From Gemmobacter aquatilis (GTDB taxonomy: Bacteria > Pseudomonadota > Alphaproteobacteria > Rhodobacterales > Rhodobacteraceae): DNA of 64,000 nucleotides. Of the stretch, positions 25,155 to 34,426 are shown in pieces (position 1 is the stretch's first letter; every line of letters starts with the position of its first letter). The stretch covers positions 124,001 through 188,000 of the forward strand of contig NZ_FOCE01000005.1 of NCBI RefSeq assembly GCF_900110025.1, in the 5' to 3' direction. Made by a program: the position numbers and the translations under genes. The notes beneath the pieces were generated by a model. That model did not search any database and was not told where the DNA came from. It saw only the letters and a program-made list of their open reading frames with translations.

Positions 25155-26357
25155 TCAGACCCGCTCCAGCAGCAGCGCCACGCCCTGCCCCACGCCGACG
25201 CACATCGCGGCCATGCCATAACGCCCGCCGCCGCGCGCCAGTTCCAGCGCGGCGGTGCCCACGATGCGCGCGCCGGTCATGCCCAGCGGATGCCCCAGGG
25301 CGATGGCCCCGCCATTGGGGTTCACCCGCGGATCGTCATCCGCCAGCGCCAGCACCCGCGTGCAGGCCAGCGCCTGCGCGGCAAAGGCCTCGTTCAGTTC
25401 CAGCACCGCAAGGTCGGGCAGGCCGATCCCGGTCAGCGCGCACAGCTTGCGGATCGCGGGCACCGGGCCATAGCCCATGATACGCGGCGCCACCCCGGCC
25501 GAGGCCGCCCCGACAATCCGCGCAATCGGCCGCAGCCCCTGCGCCCGCGCCACCTCTGCCGAGGCGACGATCAGCCCCGCCGCCCCGTCATTGACGCCCG
25601 AGGCATTGCCCGCCGTCACCGTGCCGCCCGCCCGCACGATGGGCCGCAGCTTCGCCAGATCCTCAGCCGTGGCGCCCGCGCGCGGATGTTCGTCCTGCGC
25701 CACCTGCGCCAGCTTGCCCCGGCCCAGATCCACAGTCACCGGCAGGATTTCCGCCGCCAGCCGCCCGTTAGCTTGCGCCGCCACCGCCCGCAATTGCGAG
25801 CGCAGGGCGAAGGCATCCTGATCGGCGCGGGCGATCCCGTATTCCTCCGCGACATTCTCGGCGGTTTCGGGCATCGAGTCGGTGCCATGGGCCGCCTGCA
25901 TCTTCGGGTTCACGAACCGCCAGCCGATGGTCGTGTCATGCACCTCGGCGCTGCGCGCAAAGGCGGCACCCGCCTTGGGCATCACGAAAGGCGCGCGGGT
26001 CATGCTTTCCACGCCCCCGGCAATGGCAAGGCCGATCTCGCCCGCCTTGACCGCCCGGGCTGCGGCCGCCACCGCCTCCATCCCCGAACCGCACAGCCGG
26101 TTCACCGTCACCCCCGGCACGCTGTCCGGCAGGCCCGCCAGCAGCAGCGCCATGCGGGCGACGTTGCGGTTATCCTCGCCCGCCTGATTGGCGCAGCCCA
26201 GCCAGACCTCCTCGATCATCGCGGGGTCAAGCCCCGGATTGCGCGCCAGCAACGCCGCCAGCGGCAGCGCCGCCAGATCATCGGCCCGCACCGGGGCCAG
26301 CGCCCCGGCATAGCGACCAATCGGGGTGCGGATATAATCGCAGATGAAGGCATCCAT
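25155..26357 (-). CDS. pcaF: 3-oxoacyl-CoA thiolase of the 3-oxoadipyl-CoA (PcaF) type
   Basis: 400 residues, very close to PcaF from memory: '[17 protein letters not shown]' at the start and catalytic Cys in '[12 protein letters not shown]' (about 90). 'EDTTIGWRF'-like '[13 protein letters not shown]' follows, then His in '[16 protein letters not shown]' (about 355) and Cys in '[10 protein letters not shown]' (about 385). It cleaves a dicarboxylyl 3-oxoacyl-CoA with CoA. In this operon the expected substrate is 3-oxopimeloyl-CoA, giving glutaryl-CoA and acetyl-CoA. It is last in the operon, three bases after the PimF-like gene. A role in 3-oxoadipyl-CoA thiolysis is possible, but no other beta-ketoadipate genes are here. 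Confidence 0.88.
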   Translation of the reverse strand: MDAFICDYIRTPIGRYAGALAPVRADDLAALPLAALLARNPGLDPAMIEEVWLGCANQAGEDNRNVARMALLLAGLPDSVPGVTVNRLCGSGMEAVAAAARAVKAGEIGLAIAGGVESMTRAPFVMPKAGAAFARSAEVHDTTIGWRFVNPKMQAAHGTDSMPETAENVAEEYGIARADQDAFALRSQLRAVAAQANGRLAAEILPVTVDLGRGKLAQVAQDEHPRAGATAEDLAKLRPIVRAGGTVTAGNASGVNDGAAGLIVASAEVARAQGLRPIARIVGAASAGVAPRIMGYGPVPAIRKLCALTGIGLPDLAVLELNEAFAAQALACTRVLALADDDPRVNPNGGAIALGHPLGMTGARIVGTAALELARGGGRYGMAAMCVGVGQGVALLLERV

Positions 26358-26360
26358 CAG

Positions 26361-28415
26361 TCAGGCCCTTTCAGAGAGGTTCAGATCGGCAAGGCGGCGC
26401 CCCTCCGCCACCAGCCGCGACAGCAGCGGCGGCACGCGCCAGGACAGCGGGTCTTGCGCCGCATAGCCGGTGATCCGGCTCAGCAACTGCGGCAGGCCGA
26501 GGGTATCGGCATGGTGCATCGGGCCGCCCCGCCAGCGCGGAAAGGCGTAGCCATGGATCAGCACAAGATCGATGTCGGCGGGGCGACGGGCGATGCCTTC
26601 CTCAAGGATGTCAAAGCCTTCGGCAATCATCGCGGTGATCGCACGTTCCACGATTTCCCCTGCCGGAATGGCGCGGCGGCGGATACCAGCGGCGACCGAG
26701 CTTTCGGCGATCAGCGCCGCCACCTCGGCAGACGGCGCGGGGCTCGCCCCGCCATGGTCATACCAACCCGCGCCGGTCTTGCGGCCCAGCCGCTTCAACT
26801 CCTCGACCATCCGGTCGGCGATGGGAATATAGCGGACCCCAGGCTGCGCCTTCAGGTTCTTGCGCTGCCGGTTGGCATAGGCGATGTCTAGCCCCGACAG
26901 ATCCTGCACCGCATAAGGCCCCATCGCCATGCCGAAGCCTTCCAGCGCGGCATCCACCTCCCACGGCAAGGCGCCGTCCATCAGCAGGATGTCGGTGGTC
27001 TGGCGATAGCGCGTCAGGATGCGGTTGCCGATGAACCCGTCGCAGACCCCGGCCTCCACCGGCAGTTTCTTCAGCCGCTGCGCCAGCCGCAGCGCGGTGG
27101 CAAAGGTGGTGTCCGAGGTGGCGCTGGCGCGGATCACCTCCAGCAGTTTCATCACATGCGCCGGGCTGAAGAAATGCAGGCCCAGCAGGCGGTCGGGGTG
27201 GCGGATGCCTTCGGCGATCCGGTTCACATCAAGGTAAGAGGTATTGGTGGCCAGCACCGTGGTTTCCGGCAGCGCGGCATCCAGCGCGGCAAAGATCGCG
27301 CGCTTGACCGCCATATCCTCGAACGCGGCCTCGATGGCGATCTGGGCGGGGGGCAGCGCGTCATAGCCAGTGACGACCGCGATCCCCGCCGCCCGCGCCG
27401 TTGCGGCCTCCGGCGTCAGCTTGCCCCGGCGCACCGCTTCGTCGAACAGGTTTTGCAGATTGGCGCGGGCGCGGATGGCGGCCTCGGCGCCAGTTTCGAC
27501 CAGCGTCACCGCGATGCCGATCCCGTCCAGCGCATAGGCGATGCCCGCCCCCATGGTGCCCCCCCCCACCACCACGGCCTGCGTGATCTCGGTGGCCGGG
27601 GCGGCGGGTTTGCGGCCCATCGCCGCGCGCTCGGCGAAGAACACATGGCGCAGCGCGCGGGCCTGATCGCTGTCGCGCAGCGCAAGAAAGGCGGCGCGTT
27701 CGCGGGCCAGCCCTTCGGGCAGAGGCAGGGTCGCGGCCTCCACCAGATCCAGCGCCACTTGCGGCGCCACCTGCCCGGCGGTGCGTTTCGCCGCACGGGC
27801 GCGGGCGGTCGTCAGAGGTTCGGGCGCGGGCGTGGGCCGGTCGGCCGCGGCAAGGTGGCAGGCCAGTACCGCATCGGGCAGCCGACGCGCGGCCTGCACC
27901 GGATCAGCGGCGATGGCGTCGATCACGCCCAGATCCAGCGCCTCGGGGGCAAGGAAGGTGCGACCCTCGGCAATCAGATCCGCCGCCTTGGCCATGCCGA
28001 TGATCCGCGGCAGGCGCTGTGTGCCACCTGCGCCGGGCACCACGCCCAGCGTGACCTCGGGTAGGCCCAGCAGCGCCTTGGGCGCGGCGATGCGATAGCG
28101 GCAGGCCAGCGCGATCTCCAGCCCGCCTCCCAGCGCTGTGCCATTGATCGCGGCAATGGCAGGCAGGCGTTCCAGCCGGGCCAGCACATCGGGCAGATGC
28201 GGCGGCACGGGCGGAGTATCGAATTCCCGCGCATCGGCCCCGGCGGCAAAGGCCGCCCCGGCGCCGGTCAGGATGATGCGCTGCACCCCCGCCGCCTCGG
28301 CCGCCTCCAGCGCAGCGACCAGCCCCGCGCGCAAAGCCTGCCCGATGACATTCACCGGCGGATTGTCCAGCGTGATCAGACAGACCTGATCCTCGATCAA
28401 ATAGCGCACAGCCAT
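26361..28415 (-). CDS. Bifunctional enoyl-CoA hydratase / 3-hydroxyacyl-CoA dehydrogenase (PimF/FadJ-like)
   Basis: 684 residues. The N-terminal crotonase domain (1-~190) carries 'GTALGGGLEIALACRYRIA' and 'GVVPGAGGTQRLPRI'. The central NAD-binding domain begins with 'AVVVGGGTMGAGIAYALDG' at about 295, followed by 'VLATNTSYLDVNRIAEG' and 'GLHFFSPAHVMKLLEVI' (catalytic His). C-terminal helical dimer domains follow, ending in 'FPRWRGGPMHHAD'. It would hydrate and oxidise 2-enoyl dicarboxylyl-CoA in pimeloyl-CoA beta-oxidation, like PimF of R. palustris. It sits between the SDR and thiolase genes with eight- and three-base gaps. Confidence 0.9.
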   Translation of the reverse strand: MAVRYLIEDQVCLITLDNPPVNVIGQALRAGLVAALEAAEAAGVQRIILTGAGAAFAAGADAREFDTPPVPPHLPDVLARLERLPAIAAINGTALGGGLEIALACRYRIAAPKALLGLPEVTLGVVPGAGGTQRLPRIIGMAKAADLIAEGRTFLAPEALDLGVIDAIAADPVQAARRLPDAVLACHLAAADRPTPAPEPLTTARARAAKRTAGQVAPQVALDLVEAATLPLPEGLARERAAFLALRDSDQARALRHVFFAERAAMGRKPAAPATEITQAVVVGGGTMGAGIAYALDGIGIAVTLVETGAEAAIRARANLQNLFDEAVRRGKLTPEAATARAAGIAVVTGYDALPPAQIAIEAAFEDMAVKRAIFAALDAALPETTVLATNTSYLDVNRIAEGIRHPDRLLGLHFFSPAHVMKLLEVIRASATSDTTFATALRLAQRLKKLPVEAGVCDGFIGNRILTRYRQTTDILLMDGALPWEVDAALEGFGMAMGPYAVQDLSGLDIAYANRQRKNLKAQPGVRYIPIADRMVEELKRLGRKTGAGWYDHGGASPAPSAEVAALIAESSVAAGIRRRAIPAGEIVERAITAMIAEGFDILEEGIARRPADIDLVLIHGYAFPRWRGGPMHHADTLGLPQLLSRITGYAAQDPLSWRVPPLLSRLVAEGRRLADLNLSERA

Positions 28416-28423
28416 GGGAAACC

Positions 28424-29176
28424 TCAAAGATGCGGGCGGATGCCGCCCGAGACGGCGATCATCTCGCCGGTGATAAACCGGGCGGCGTCGCTTAGGAAAA
28501 ACGCTACCGCCTCGGCGGTCTCCGCAGGCTCGGCCATGCGGCGATGGAAGGCCTGCCCGACCAGCCGGTTCTGCTCCGCCTCGGGCATCAGCCGGGTGAC
28601 AGAGGTATTGGTCAGCCCGGGCGCCACGCAATTCACCGTGACATCCGGCGCGAATTCCGCCGCGAGGGACCGGGACAGCGAGGCGACCGCCGCCTTGGCC
28701 GCCGCGTAATCCGCCTGCCCCGCCTCGCCGCCATAGACGATGGTGGCAATGTTGACGATCCGCCCCCAGCGCCGCGCCAGCATCCCCGGCGCGAAGGCAC
28801 GGGTCAGGTGAAAGCCGCCCATCAGGTTCAGATCGAAGGTCGCGCGGAACTGCGCCTCCTCCATCTCCAGAAACGGGGTGTAAAGCTGGCGCGAGCGGAT
28901 GCCGCCCACAAGGTTCACCAGCAGGTCCACACCTTTGAGCCGATCCAGCGCGGCAGCGGTGAAGGCCGCAGCCTCGTCCGCCACCGTCACATCGCCGCGC
29001 AATGCCACCACCGGCAGGCCGGGCGGCAGCGCCGCCACCGCCTCGGCCAGCCGCGTGGCGGAAATGTCGGTGAGCGCCAGCCCGCCGATGCCCCCCGCCA
29101 CCAGCCGGGCGATGACGGCACGCCCCATCGGCCCGCCCGCCCCGCTGACGGCGGCAATCTTGCCCGCGACGCTCAT
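28424..29176 (-). CDS. SDR-family oxidoreductase of the alicyclic-acid operon
   Basis: 250 residues. The cofactor motif is 'VSGAGGPMGRAV' (residues about 9-20), 'VNLVGG' is at about 88, and the catalytic 'YAAAK' is near 155. The residue at the usual catalytic Ser position appears to be Thr ('NIATIVYGG'). The C-terminus 'GEMIAVSGGIRPHL' is typical of FabG-like enzymes. The pathway already contains BadH, so this second SDR may handle a hydroxylated ring variant or another 3-hydroxyacyl-CoA. It overlaps the AliA-like gene by four bases. Confidence 0.88.
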   Translation of the reverse strand: MSVAGKIAAVSGAGGPMGRAVIARLVAGGIGGLALTDISATRLAEAVAALPPGLPVVALRGDVTVADEAAAFTAAALDRLKGVDLLVNLVGGIRSRQLYTPFLEMEEAQFRATFDLNLMGGFHLTRAFAPGMLARRWGRIVNIATIVYGGEAGQADYAAAKAAVASLSRSLAAEFAPDVTVNCVAPGLTNTSVTRLMPEAEQNRLVGQAFHRRMAEPAETAEAVAFFLSDAARFITGEMIAVSGGIRPHL

Positions 29177-30822
29177 TCCAGCCCCATTTCCTGCCGCAGC
29201 ATCTTGCGCAACGCGAATTTCTGGATCTTGCCCGAGGCGGTGGAAGGCAGCGCCTGCCGCACTTCCAGCCGTTCCGGCCAGTATTGCACTGCCAGGTGAT
29301 GCGCCTTCAGATGTGCCTGCATGTCATCAAAGCTGAAATCCTGCCCCGCCTTCGGCACCACGAAGGCACAGGCCCGCTCACCCAGACGTTCGTCGGGATA
29401 GCCGACAATCGCCACGCTCTGCACTGCCGGGTGCTTGAACAGGATCGATTCCACCTCGATCACCGGGATGTTTTCCGCACCGCGAATGATGATGTCTTTC
29501 GACCGGCCACAGATGCGGATGTAACCCTGCGCGTCGATCCGGGCGATGTCGCCGGTGTCGAACCAGCCTGCGTCATCGACATTGTTCAGATGCGGACGCT
29601 TCAGATATCCGCCGAAGTTGGAACAGCCCCGCACATACAGCTCGCCCTCCTGCCCGGTGGGCAGCACCTGCCCATCCGGGCCGCGCACCTGCAACTCGAT
29701 CCCCGGCAGCGGGAAGCCATCGGTGTTGATCGAGCGTTCGTCCGGGTCCGACGGGCTGACCAGCGTCACCGCGCCGTTTTCCGTCATCCCCCAGGCCGAG
29801 ATCACCTTGGTTCCCAGGATCCGCTGCGCCCGTTCCACTACCGCGCCGGGGATCGCCGTGCCCGCGCACAGAAAAATGCGCAGGCTGGAGGAATCGGTTC
29901 CCAGTTCCTCGACCGTGGTGGACAGATCCATCAGGAAGGGAGTGGAGGCCATGGTGAAGCTGACACGCTCCTGCGCCACCAGTTGCGCGCCCAGCACGCG
30001 GTCCCAGCTGTCCATCAGCACCATGCGCGCGCCCAGCATCACCGGCAGCAGGAAGCCATACATGAACCCGGTCTGGTGGGCCATGGGCGAGGCCATCAGC
30101 ACCACATCCCCCGCCCCCAGCCCCAGCCGTTCGGCATAGGGCACAAGGTTGGCATACATGGTGTTGGCGCTGTGCATCACGCCCTTCGGTTCCCCCGTGG
30201 TGCCCGAGGTGTAGATGAGCTGGCACACATCATTCGCATCGCCGCGGTCGCGGGCGCTGATCGCACGCAGGTCCGGCGTGGCCTCCAGCGCCGGGTCTTG
30301 CAGCAAGGCGTCAAAGCTGTTGGCGCCGCTGCCCCCCATGACGATGACATGTTCAAGATCGGGCAGGCTGCCGCGCATTCCTTCGGCCATCGCCTCGTGA
30401 TCGAAACCCCGGAACAGCTTTGGCACGACAAAGGCCTTCGCTTCGCCATGGCGCAACATGAACAGAAGTTCATGTTCGCGGAAGATCGGCATCAGCGGGT
30501 TGAACACCACACCCAGCTTGCGGCAGGCGATATACAGCACCACGAACTGCCACGAGTTCGACAACTGGCAGGCCAGCACATCGTCCTTCCCCAGCCCCAG
30601 CCGGTGCAGACCCGCCGCCGCCCGCCACGACAGGCGGTCCATTTCGGCCCATGTGAGATCGGCCCGCGCGCCGGTCGCCACGGTAAAGGCGGTCAGTGCC
30701 AGCGCATCGGGCTTTTCGGCCAGCCGCATCTCGAAGTAATCCAGCAGGGTCTTGCCCGGCCAAAGCCCTTCGGCCTCCATCCGGGCGCGGCGGGGTTCGA
30801 TCAGAACCGCATCGAATTTCAT
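29173..30822 (-). CDS. aliA: Cyclohexanecarboxylate-CoA ligase (AliA-like)
   Basis: 549 residues with a strong GGAGGAGG upstream. Adenylate-forming motifs are visible: the P-loop-like 'LIYTSGTTGEPKGVMHSAN' near 200, 'SAWGMTENGAVTLV' near 340, 'GWFDTGDIARIDAQGY' near 415, and 'RSKDIIIRGAENIPVIEVE' near 440. The lysine of the A10-type motif is in 'PSTASGKIQKF' near the C-terminus. It activates a carboxylic acid to its CoA ester with ATP. Among ligases it reads like AliA, and its neighbours (AliB-, BadH-, BadI-like) support cyclohexanecarboxylate as substrate. Specificity from sequence alone is uncertain. Confidence 0.85.
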   Translation of the reverse strand: MKFDAVLIEPRRARMEAEGLWPGKTLLDYFEMRLAEKPDALALTAFTVATGARADLTWAEMDRLSWRAAAGLHRLGLGKDDVLACQLSNSWQFVVLYIACRKLGVVFNPLMPIFREHELLFMLRHGEAKAFVVPKLFRGFDHEAMAEGMRGSLPDLEHVIVMGGSGANSFDALLQDPALEATPDLRAISARDRGDANDVCQLIYTSGTTGEPKGVMHSANTMYANLVPYAERLGLGAGDVVLMASPMAHQTGFMYGFLLPVMLGARMVLMDSWDRVLGAQLVAQERVSFTMASTPFLMDLSTTVEELGTDSSSLRIFLCAGTAIPGAVVERAQRILGTKVISAWGMTENGAVTLVSPSDPDERSINTDGFPLPGIELQVRGPDGQVLPTGQEGELYVRGCSNFGGYLKRPHLNNVDDAGWFDTGDIARIDAQGYIRICGRSKDIIIRGAENIPVIEVESILFKHPAVQSVAIVGYPDERLGERACAFVVPKAGQDFSFDDMQAHLKAHHLAVQYWPERLEVRQALPSTASGKIQKFALRKMLRQEMGLE

Positions 30823-30846
30823 GGTGTCCTCCTCCCTGTTCCGGCG

Positions 30847-32007
30847 TCAGCCGCTGACCGCGTCGCGGCCCGCGCGTTCCCGCGCGATGATGTTCTTCAT
30901 GATATGCGCCGTGCCGTCGCCGATCTGCAGGCCCAGCACATCGCGCAGCCGCTGCTGGAAGGGCAGCGCGTCGGCATAGCCGGCATGGCCATGGATCAGC
31001 AGGCAGGCATGGATCGCCTCATAGGCCAGCAGCGGCGGCCACCATTTGGTCATCGCCGCCTCGGCGGTATGCGGCAGGCCCCGGTCCTTCAGCCAAAGCG
31101 CATTCATCGACATCAGCCGCGCCGCCTCGACCTTGGTGTCGAAATCCGCCAGTTGATGCGCCACGCCCTGAAAGCTGGCCAGCGGCTTGCCGAAAGCGCG
31201 GCGTTCCCCGGCATAGGCCCAGGTTTCATCCAGGCTTTGCCGCGCGGTGCCAAGGCATTGCAGGCCGATCAGGCTGCGCGAGAAGTCAAAGCCCTGCATC
31301 ACCTGCACAAAGCCCTTGCCCTCTTCGCCCAGCAGATAGTCCACTGGCACCCGCACATTGTCGAACCAGATCGAACCGTGGCCGATGGAATTCTGCCCCA
31401 TGTTCGAGAATTTTGAGGTGGTGATGCCGGGCAGATCCATCGGCACCAACAGCGCCGACACGCCACGCGCCTTGTCCTCGGGGCGGCCAGAGCGGGCGAA
31501 CAGCACGGTGCCCGCCGAAATCTGGTTGGCCGAGATCGAGGTTTTCTCGCCGTTCAGGATATAGTGGTTGCCGTCGCGTTCCATCCGCAGGCCAAGGCTG
31601 GCGGCATCCGATCCACCCTTGGGTTCGGTCAGCCCGATGGACAGCACGATTTCTCCCGCCGTCAGCTTGGGCAGCCATTCGGCGGCAATCTCGCGCTTGG
31701 CGAATTGCGCAAGGATCTGGCCGTTCAGCGAGGCAAGCAGCGGGATATAGCCAAAGGTGAAATCGGCGCGGCCGATTTCCTCGACGATGGCGCCGGAATA
31801 CAGGAACTCTGCCCCCATGCCGCCGAATTCCTCGGGCAGTTCGGGGGCGATCAGGCCAAGGCTGCCCATCTCGCGCACCAGCGCCATATCCATCGCCCCG
31901 GCCTTTTCGCGTGCCATGTAGCCCGGCGCCACGCGGTCTTGCGCGAATTTGCGGGCCAGATCGCGGATCGCATCCAGTTCTTCGGTATCGAAAATCGTTC
32001 GGGTCAT
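30847..32007 (-). CDS. aliB: Cyclohexanecarboxyl-CoA dehydrogenase-like acyl-CoA dehydrogenase (AliB-like)
   Basis: 386 residues, acyl-CoA dehydrogenase fold. Substrate/FAD segments include 'LSIGLTEPKGGSDAASL' (about 120-136), 'YILNGEKTSISANQISAG' and 'GERRAFGKPLASFQGVAH'. The C-terminal catalytic segment reads 'LQIGDGTAHIMKNIIARE'. Aligned with MCAD-type 'IYEGT', the catalytic Glu is replaced by Asp. It should introduce the ring 1,2-double bond into cyclohexanecarboxyl-CoA and pass electrons to ETF. It follows the LIV transporter genes and precedes aliA by 24 bases. Confidence 0.82.
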   Translation of the reverse strand: MTRTIFDTEELDAIRDLARKFAQDRVAPGYMAREKAGAMDMALVREMGSLGLIAPELPEEFGGMGAEFLYSGAIVEEIGRADFTFGYIPLLASLNGQILAQFAKREIAAEWLPKLTAGEIVLSIGLTEPKGGSDAASLGLRMERDGNHYILNGEKTSISANQISAGTVLFARSGRPEDKARGVSALLVPMDLPGITTSKFSNMGQNSIGHGSIWFDNVRVPVDYLLGEEGKGFVQVMQGFDFSRSLIGLQCLGTARQSLDETWAYAGERRAFGKPLASFQGVAHQLADFDTKVEAARLMSMNALWLKDRGLPHTAEAAMTKWWPPLLAYEAIHACLLIHGHAGYADALPFQQRLRDVLGLQIGDGTAHIMKNIIARERAGRDAVSG

Positions 32008-32022
32008 GCGTCTCTCCCGGCC

Positions 32023-32730
32023 CTATTGGACCATCAGATATTTTCTTGCGATTTCAGGATCTTGATAGAAGGCATCCACCGTGCCTTCCCAAACGGTGCT
32101 GCCCCGGTCCACCACGATCACCCGGTCGGCACAGCGGCGGATGGTGTTCAGCGCCTGTTCCGAGACGATCATCGCAACGCCCTCGGCCTTCAGCGCCACA
32201 ATGGCATCCACCACCTCTTCGGCCACCTTGGGCGCCAGCCCTTCATGCGGTTCGTCCAGCAGCAGCAGCTTCGGCTGGGTCAGCAGGGCACGGGCAATCG
32301 ACAGCATCTGCTGCTCGCCGCCCGACATCACCCCGGCAATGCGGTGGCGGTAATCGTGAAGCTGCGGGAACAGCGCGAAGACCTGATCGAGGCTCCACAT
32401 GCGCCGGTCCTGCGCCACCACCTTGCGCGGCACCCGCAGGTTTTCCAGCACGGTCAGCGTGGCAAAGACGCGGCGGTCTTCGGGCACATAGCCCACACCG
32501 CGCCGCACGATCTCGTGCCGCGACAGGCCCGCCAGCGAGGCGCCATCAAAGGTGATCTCGCCGCCGGTGACGGTGATCTGATCCTGCACGATGGCCTTCA
32601 TGGTAGAGGATTTGCCCACCCCGTTGCGCCCGATCAGGCAGACCACCTGCCCCGGTTGCACCGCAACGTCGATGCCGTGCAGCACCTCGGATTTGCCATA
32701 GGCGGCATGGACGGATGTCAGACGCAGCAT
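32023..32730 (-). CDS. livF: LIV-type ABC transporter ATPase, LivF-like
   Basis: 235 residues. Walker A 'GRNGVGKSSTMKAI' (about 35-48), signature 'MSGGEQQMLSIARAL' (about 133-147), Walker B 'LLLLDEPHEGLAP', and H-loop-like 'VSEQALNTI' identify the short LivF/BraG type. With LivG, LivM, LivH and the binding protein it completes a branched-chain-amino-acid-family importer. Placement inside the alicyclic-acid operon suggests it imports that carboxylate rather than leucine. The start overlaps the livG stop by one base. Confidence 0.92.
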   Translation of the reverse strand: MLRLTSVHAAYGKSEVLHGIDVAVQPGQVVCLIGRNGVGKSSTMKAIVQDQITVTGGEITFDGASLAGLSRHEIVRRGVGYVPEDRRVFATLTVLENLRVPRKVVAQDRRMWSLDQVFALFPQLHDYRHRIAGVMSGGEQQMLSIARALLTQPKLLLLDEPHEGLAPKVAEEVVDAIVALKAEGVAMIVSEQALNTIRRCADRVIVVDRGSTVWEGTVDAFYQDPEIARKYLMVQ

Positions 32731-33476
32731 CAGTGATGCCCCCCCAGATAAACGGCCTGTACCTGTGCGTTGGCGGCGATTTCGACGGGCGTTCCGGCGG
32801 CCAGCACCGCCCCACGCACCATCACCGTCACGCGCTGCGCGATCTTCAGCACCACGTCGATGTCATGTTCGACAAACAGCAACGTCTTGCCCGCCTCTTC
32901 GGCGCGGGTCGCCACCAGTTCCATCAGGTGATGGCGTTCCTTGATCGACATGCCCGCCGTCGGTTCATCCAGCAGCAGCAGATCGGGGTCGCCCGCCAGC
33001 ACCATGCCGAATTCCAGCCGCTTGCGGTCGCCCAGCGACAGGTCGGCCACGCGGCTGCCCGCCCGCGCGGCAAGGCCCACCGTGGCCAGCATCCCGCCCG
33101 CGCGGTCCTCCGCCTCGGCCAGCAGGGCGCGCGACAGGCTGGCCCAGCGCCCCGAGGCGATGATGAAGGCGGCGGTCATGTTTTCCAGCGCGCTCATCTG
33201 CAGAAAGGCCCGACTGATCTGGAAGGTGCGCCCGATCCCGCGTTTCGCCACCTCGGCGGGCAGCAGCCGCGCCACCTCGTCGCCCTTGAAGCGGATCGAG
33301 CCTTCCACCCCCGGCAACTGCCCGGCAATGCAGGCGATGAAGGTGGATTTTCCCGCTCCGTTCGGGCCGATCAGTGCATGGCGTTCGCCGCGCGCCAGAT
33401 CGAAGTCGATATTGTTCAGCGCAACAAAGCTGCCATAGGCCTTGCGCACCTGACGGGCTGACAGAAGCGGGCTCAT
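32730..33476 (-). CDS. livG: LIV-type ABC transporter ATPase, LivG-like
   Basis: 248 residues from the ATG that overlaps the livM stop (ATGA). Walker A 'GPNGAGKSTFIACIAG' is at about 37-52, followed by 'GRTFQISRAFLQMSAL'. The signature-like segment 'LSLGDRKRLEFGMVLAG' and Walker B 'LLLLDEPTAGMS' are present. The motif 'LFVEHDIDVVLKIAQRV' and an extended C-terminus mark it as LivG/BraF. It is the partner ATPase of LivF. Confidence 0.93.
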   Translation of the reverse strand: MSPLLSARQVRKAYGSFVALNNIDFDLARGERHALIGPNGAGKSTFIACIAGQLPGVEGSIRFKGDEVARLLPAEVAKRGIGRTFQISRAFLQMSALENMTAAFIIASGRWASLSRALLAEAEDRAGGMLATVGLAARAGSRVADLSLGDRKRLEFGMVLAGDPDLLLLDEPTAGMSIKERHHLMELVATRAEEAGKTLLFVEHDIDVVLKIAQRVTVMVRGAVLAAGTPVEIAANAQVQAVYLGGHH

Positions 33477-34426
33477 GCGCGGTCTCCTTTCGGGCCAAGG
33501 CCCAGACGGGCGCCCAGCGCGGCCACGCCATGCGGCAGGGCGATGACGAAGATCAGCAGAACGATGCCCAGCAGCAGGCCCCAATGGCCGGTCAGCACGG
33601 GCGCCCAGTGGCGCAGTTGCGTGAACAGCACCGCCCCCAGAACCCCGCCCCAGAAGCTGTGCAGCCCGCCCAGAACCACCATGATCAGCGCCTCCAGCGT
33701 GAAGCCCAGCCCGGCATAATCGGGGAAGGCCGCGCCCTGGAACGCCGCGAACAGCGTGCCGGCCACCCCGGCGAAGGCCGCCGAGATCACGAAGGCCACC
33801 AGTTGCACCCGGCGTGGCGCAAGGCCCAGCGCCTCGGCCCGCCAGCGGTCCTGCCCCACGGCGCGGATCGCAAGGCCCAAGGGCGAGGCGACGAGCCGCG
33901 CCATCAGCGCCAGACAGACCGCCAGCACAACCAGCACCAGCGTGGTGAAATTCGCCTCGGACAGGCCGAACCGGGCAGGCATGAAGCCGGTGATGCCGGT
34001 ATCGCCGCCCGTCACGTCATACCACTGGAACAGCACGGTATAGGTGATCTGGGCACAGGCCAGCGTCAGCATGGCAAAGTAGATCTCGGTCAGCCGCACA
34101 CACAGTGCGCCGAACACCAGCCCGCCAAACCCCGCCAGCAGCGGCCCGAACAGCAGCGCCAGTTCCACCGGCAACCCGGCCCGGCTGACCGCAAGGGTAA
34201 AGCCATAGGCGCCCAGCCCGAAGAACGCGGCATGGCCGAAGCTGACCATGTGCCCATAGCTCATCAACAGGTTCAGCGAGGCCGCGAAGATCGCAAGGAT
34301 CAGCATCTCGGCCAGCATCAGCGAGGTGCCCGCCCCGGTCAGCCGGTTGGCCAGTTCCAGCCCCACAACGGCGGCCAGAAGAACCGCCCAGCGCGCCGGG
34401 CTCATTTGATTGGACAGCAGGCTCAT
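33473..34426 (-). CDS. livM: LIV-type ABC transporter permease, LivM-like
   Basis: 317 residues with eight or nine hydrophobic segments. Family landmarks are 'LNLLMSYGHMVSFGHAAFFG' (given as a 20-residue stretch near 50), 'GPLLAGFGGLVFGAL', and near the C-terminus 'MVVLGGLHSFWGGVLGAVLF'. It forms the inner-membrane channel with LivH, and is overlapped by four bases at both ends by livH and livG. Confidence 0.93.
   Translation of the reverse strand: MSLLSNQMSPARWAVLLAAVVGLELANRLTGAGTSLMLAEMLILAIFAASLNLLMSYGHMVSFGHAAFFGLGAYGFTLAVSRAGLPVELALLFGPLLAGFGGLVFGALCVRLTEIYFAMLTLACAQITYTVLFQWYDVTGGDTGITGFMPARFGLSEANFTTLVLVVLAVCLALMARLVASPLGLAIRAVGQDRWRAEALGLAPRRVQLVAFVISAAFAGVAGTLFAAFQGAAFPDYAGLGFTLEALIMVVLGGLHSFWGGVLGAVLFTQLRHWAPVLTGHWGLLLGIVLLIFVIALPHGVAALGARLGLGPKGDRA

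Noticed and set aside
29284-31416. 710-codon plus-strand open frame opposite aliA and aliB
   Set aside because: Shadow of strongly supported minus-strand genes, rich in His/Gln/Arg, without domains.
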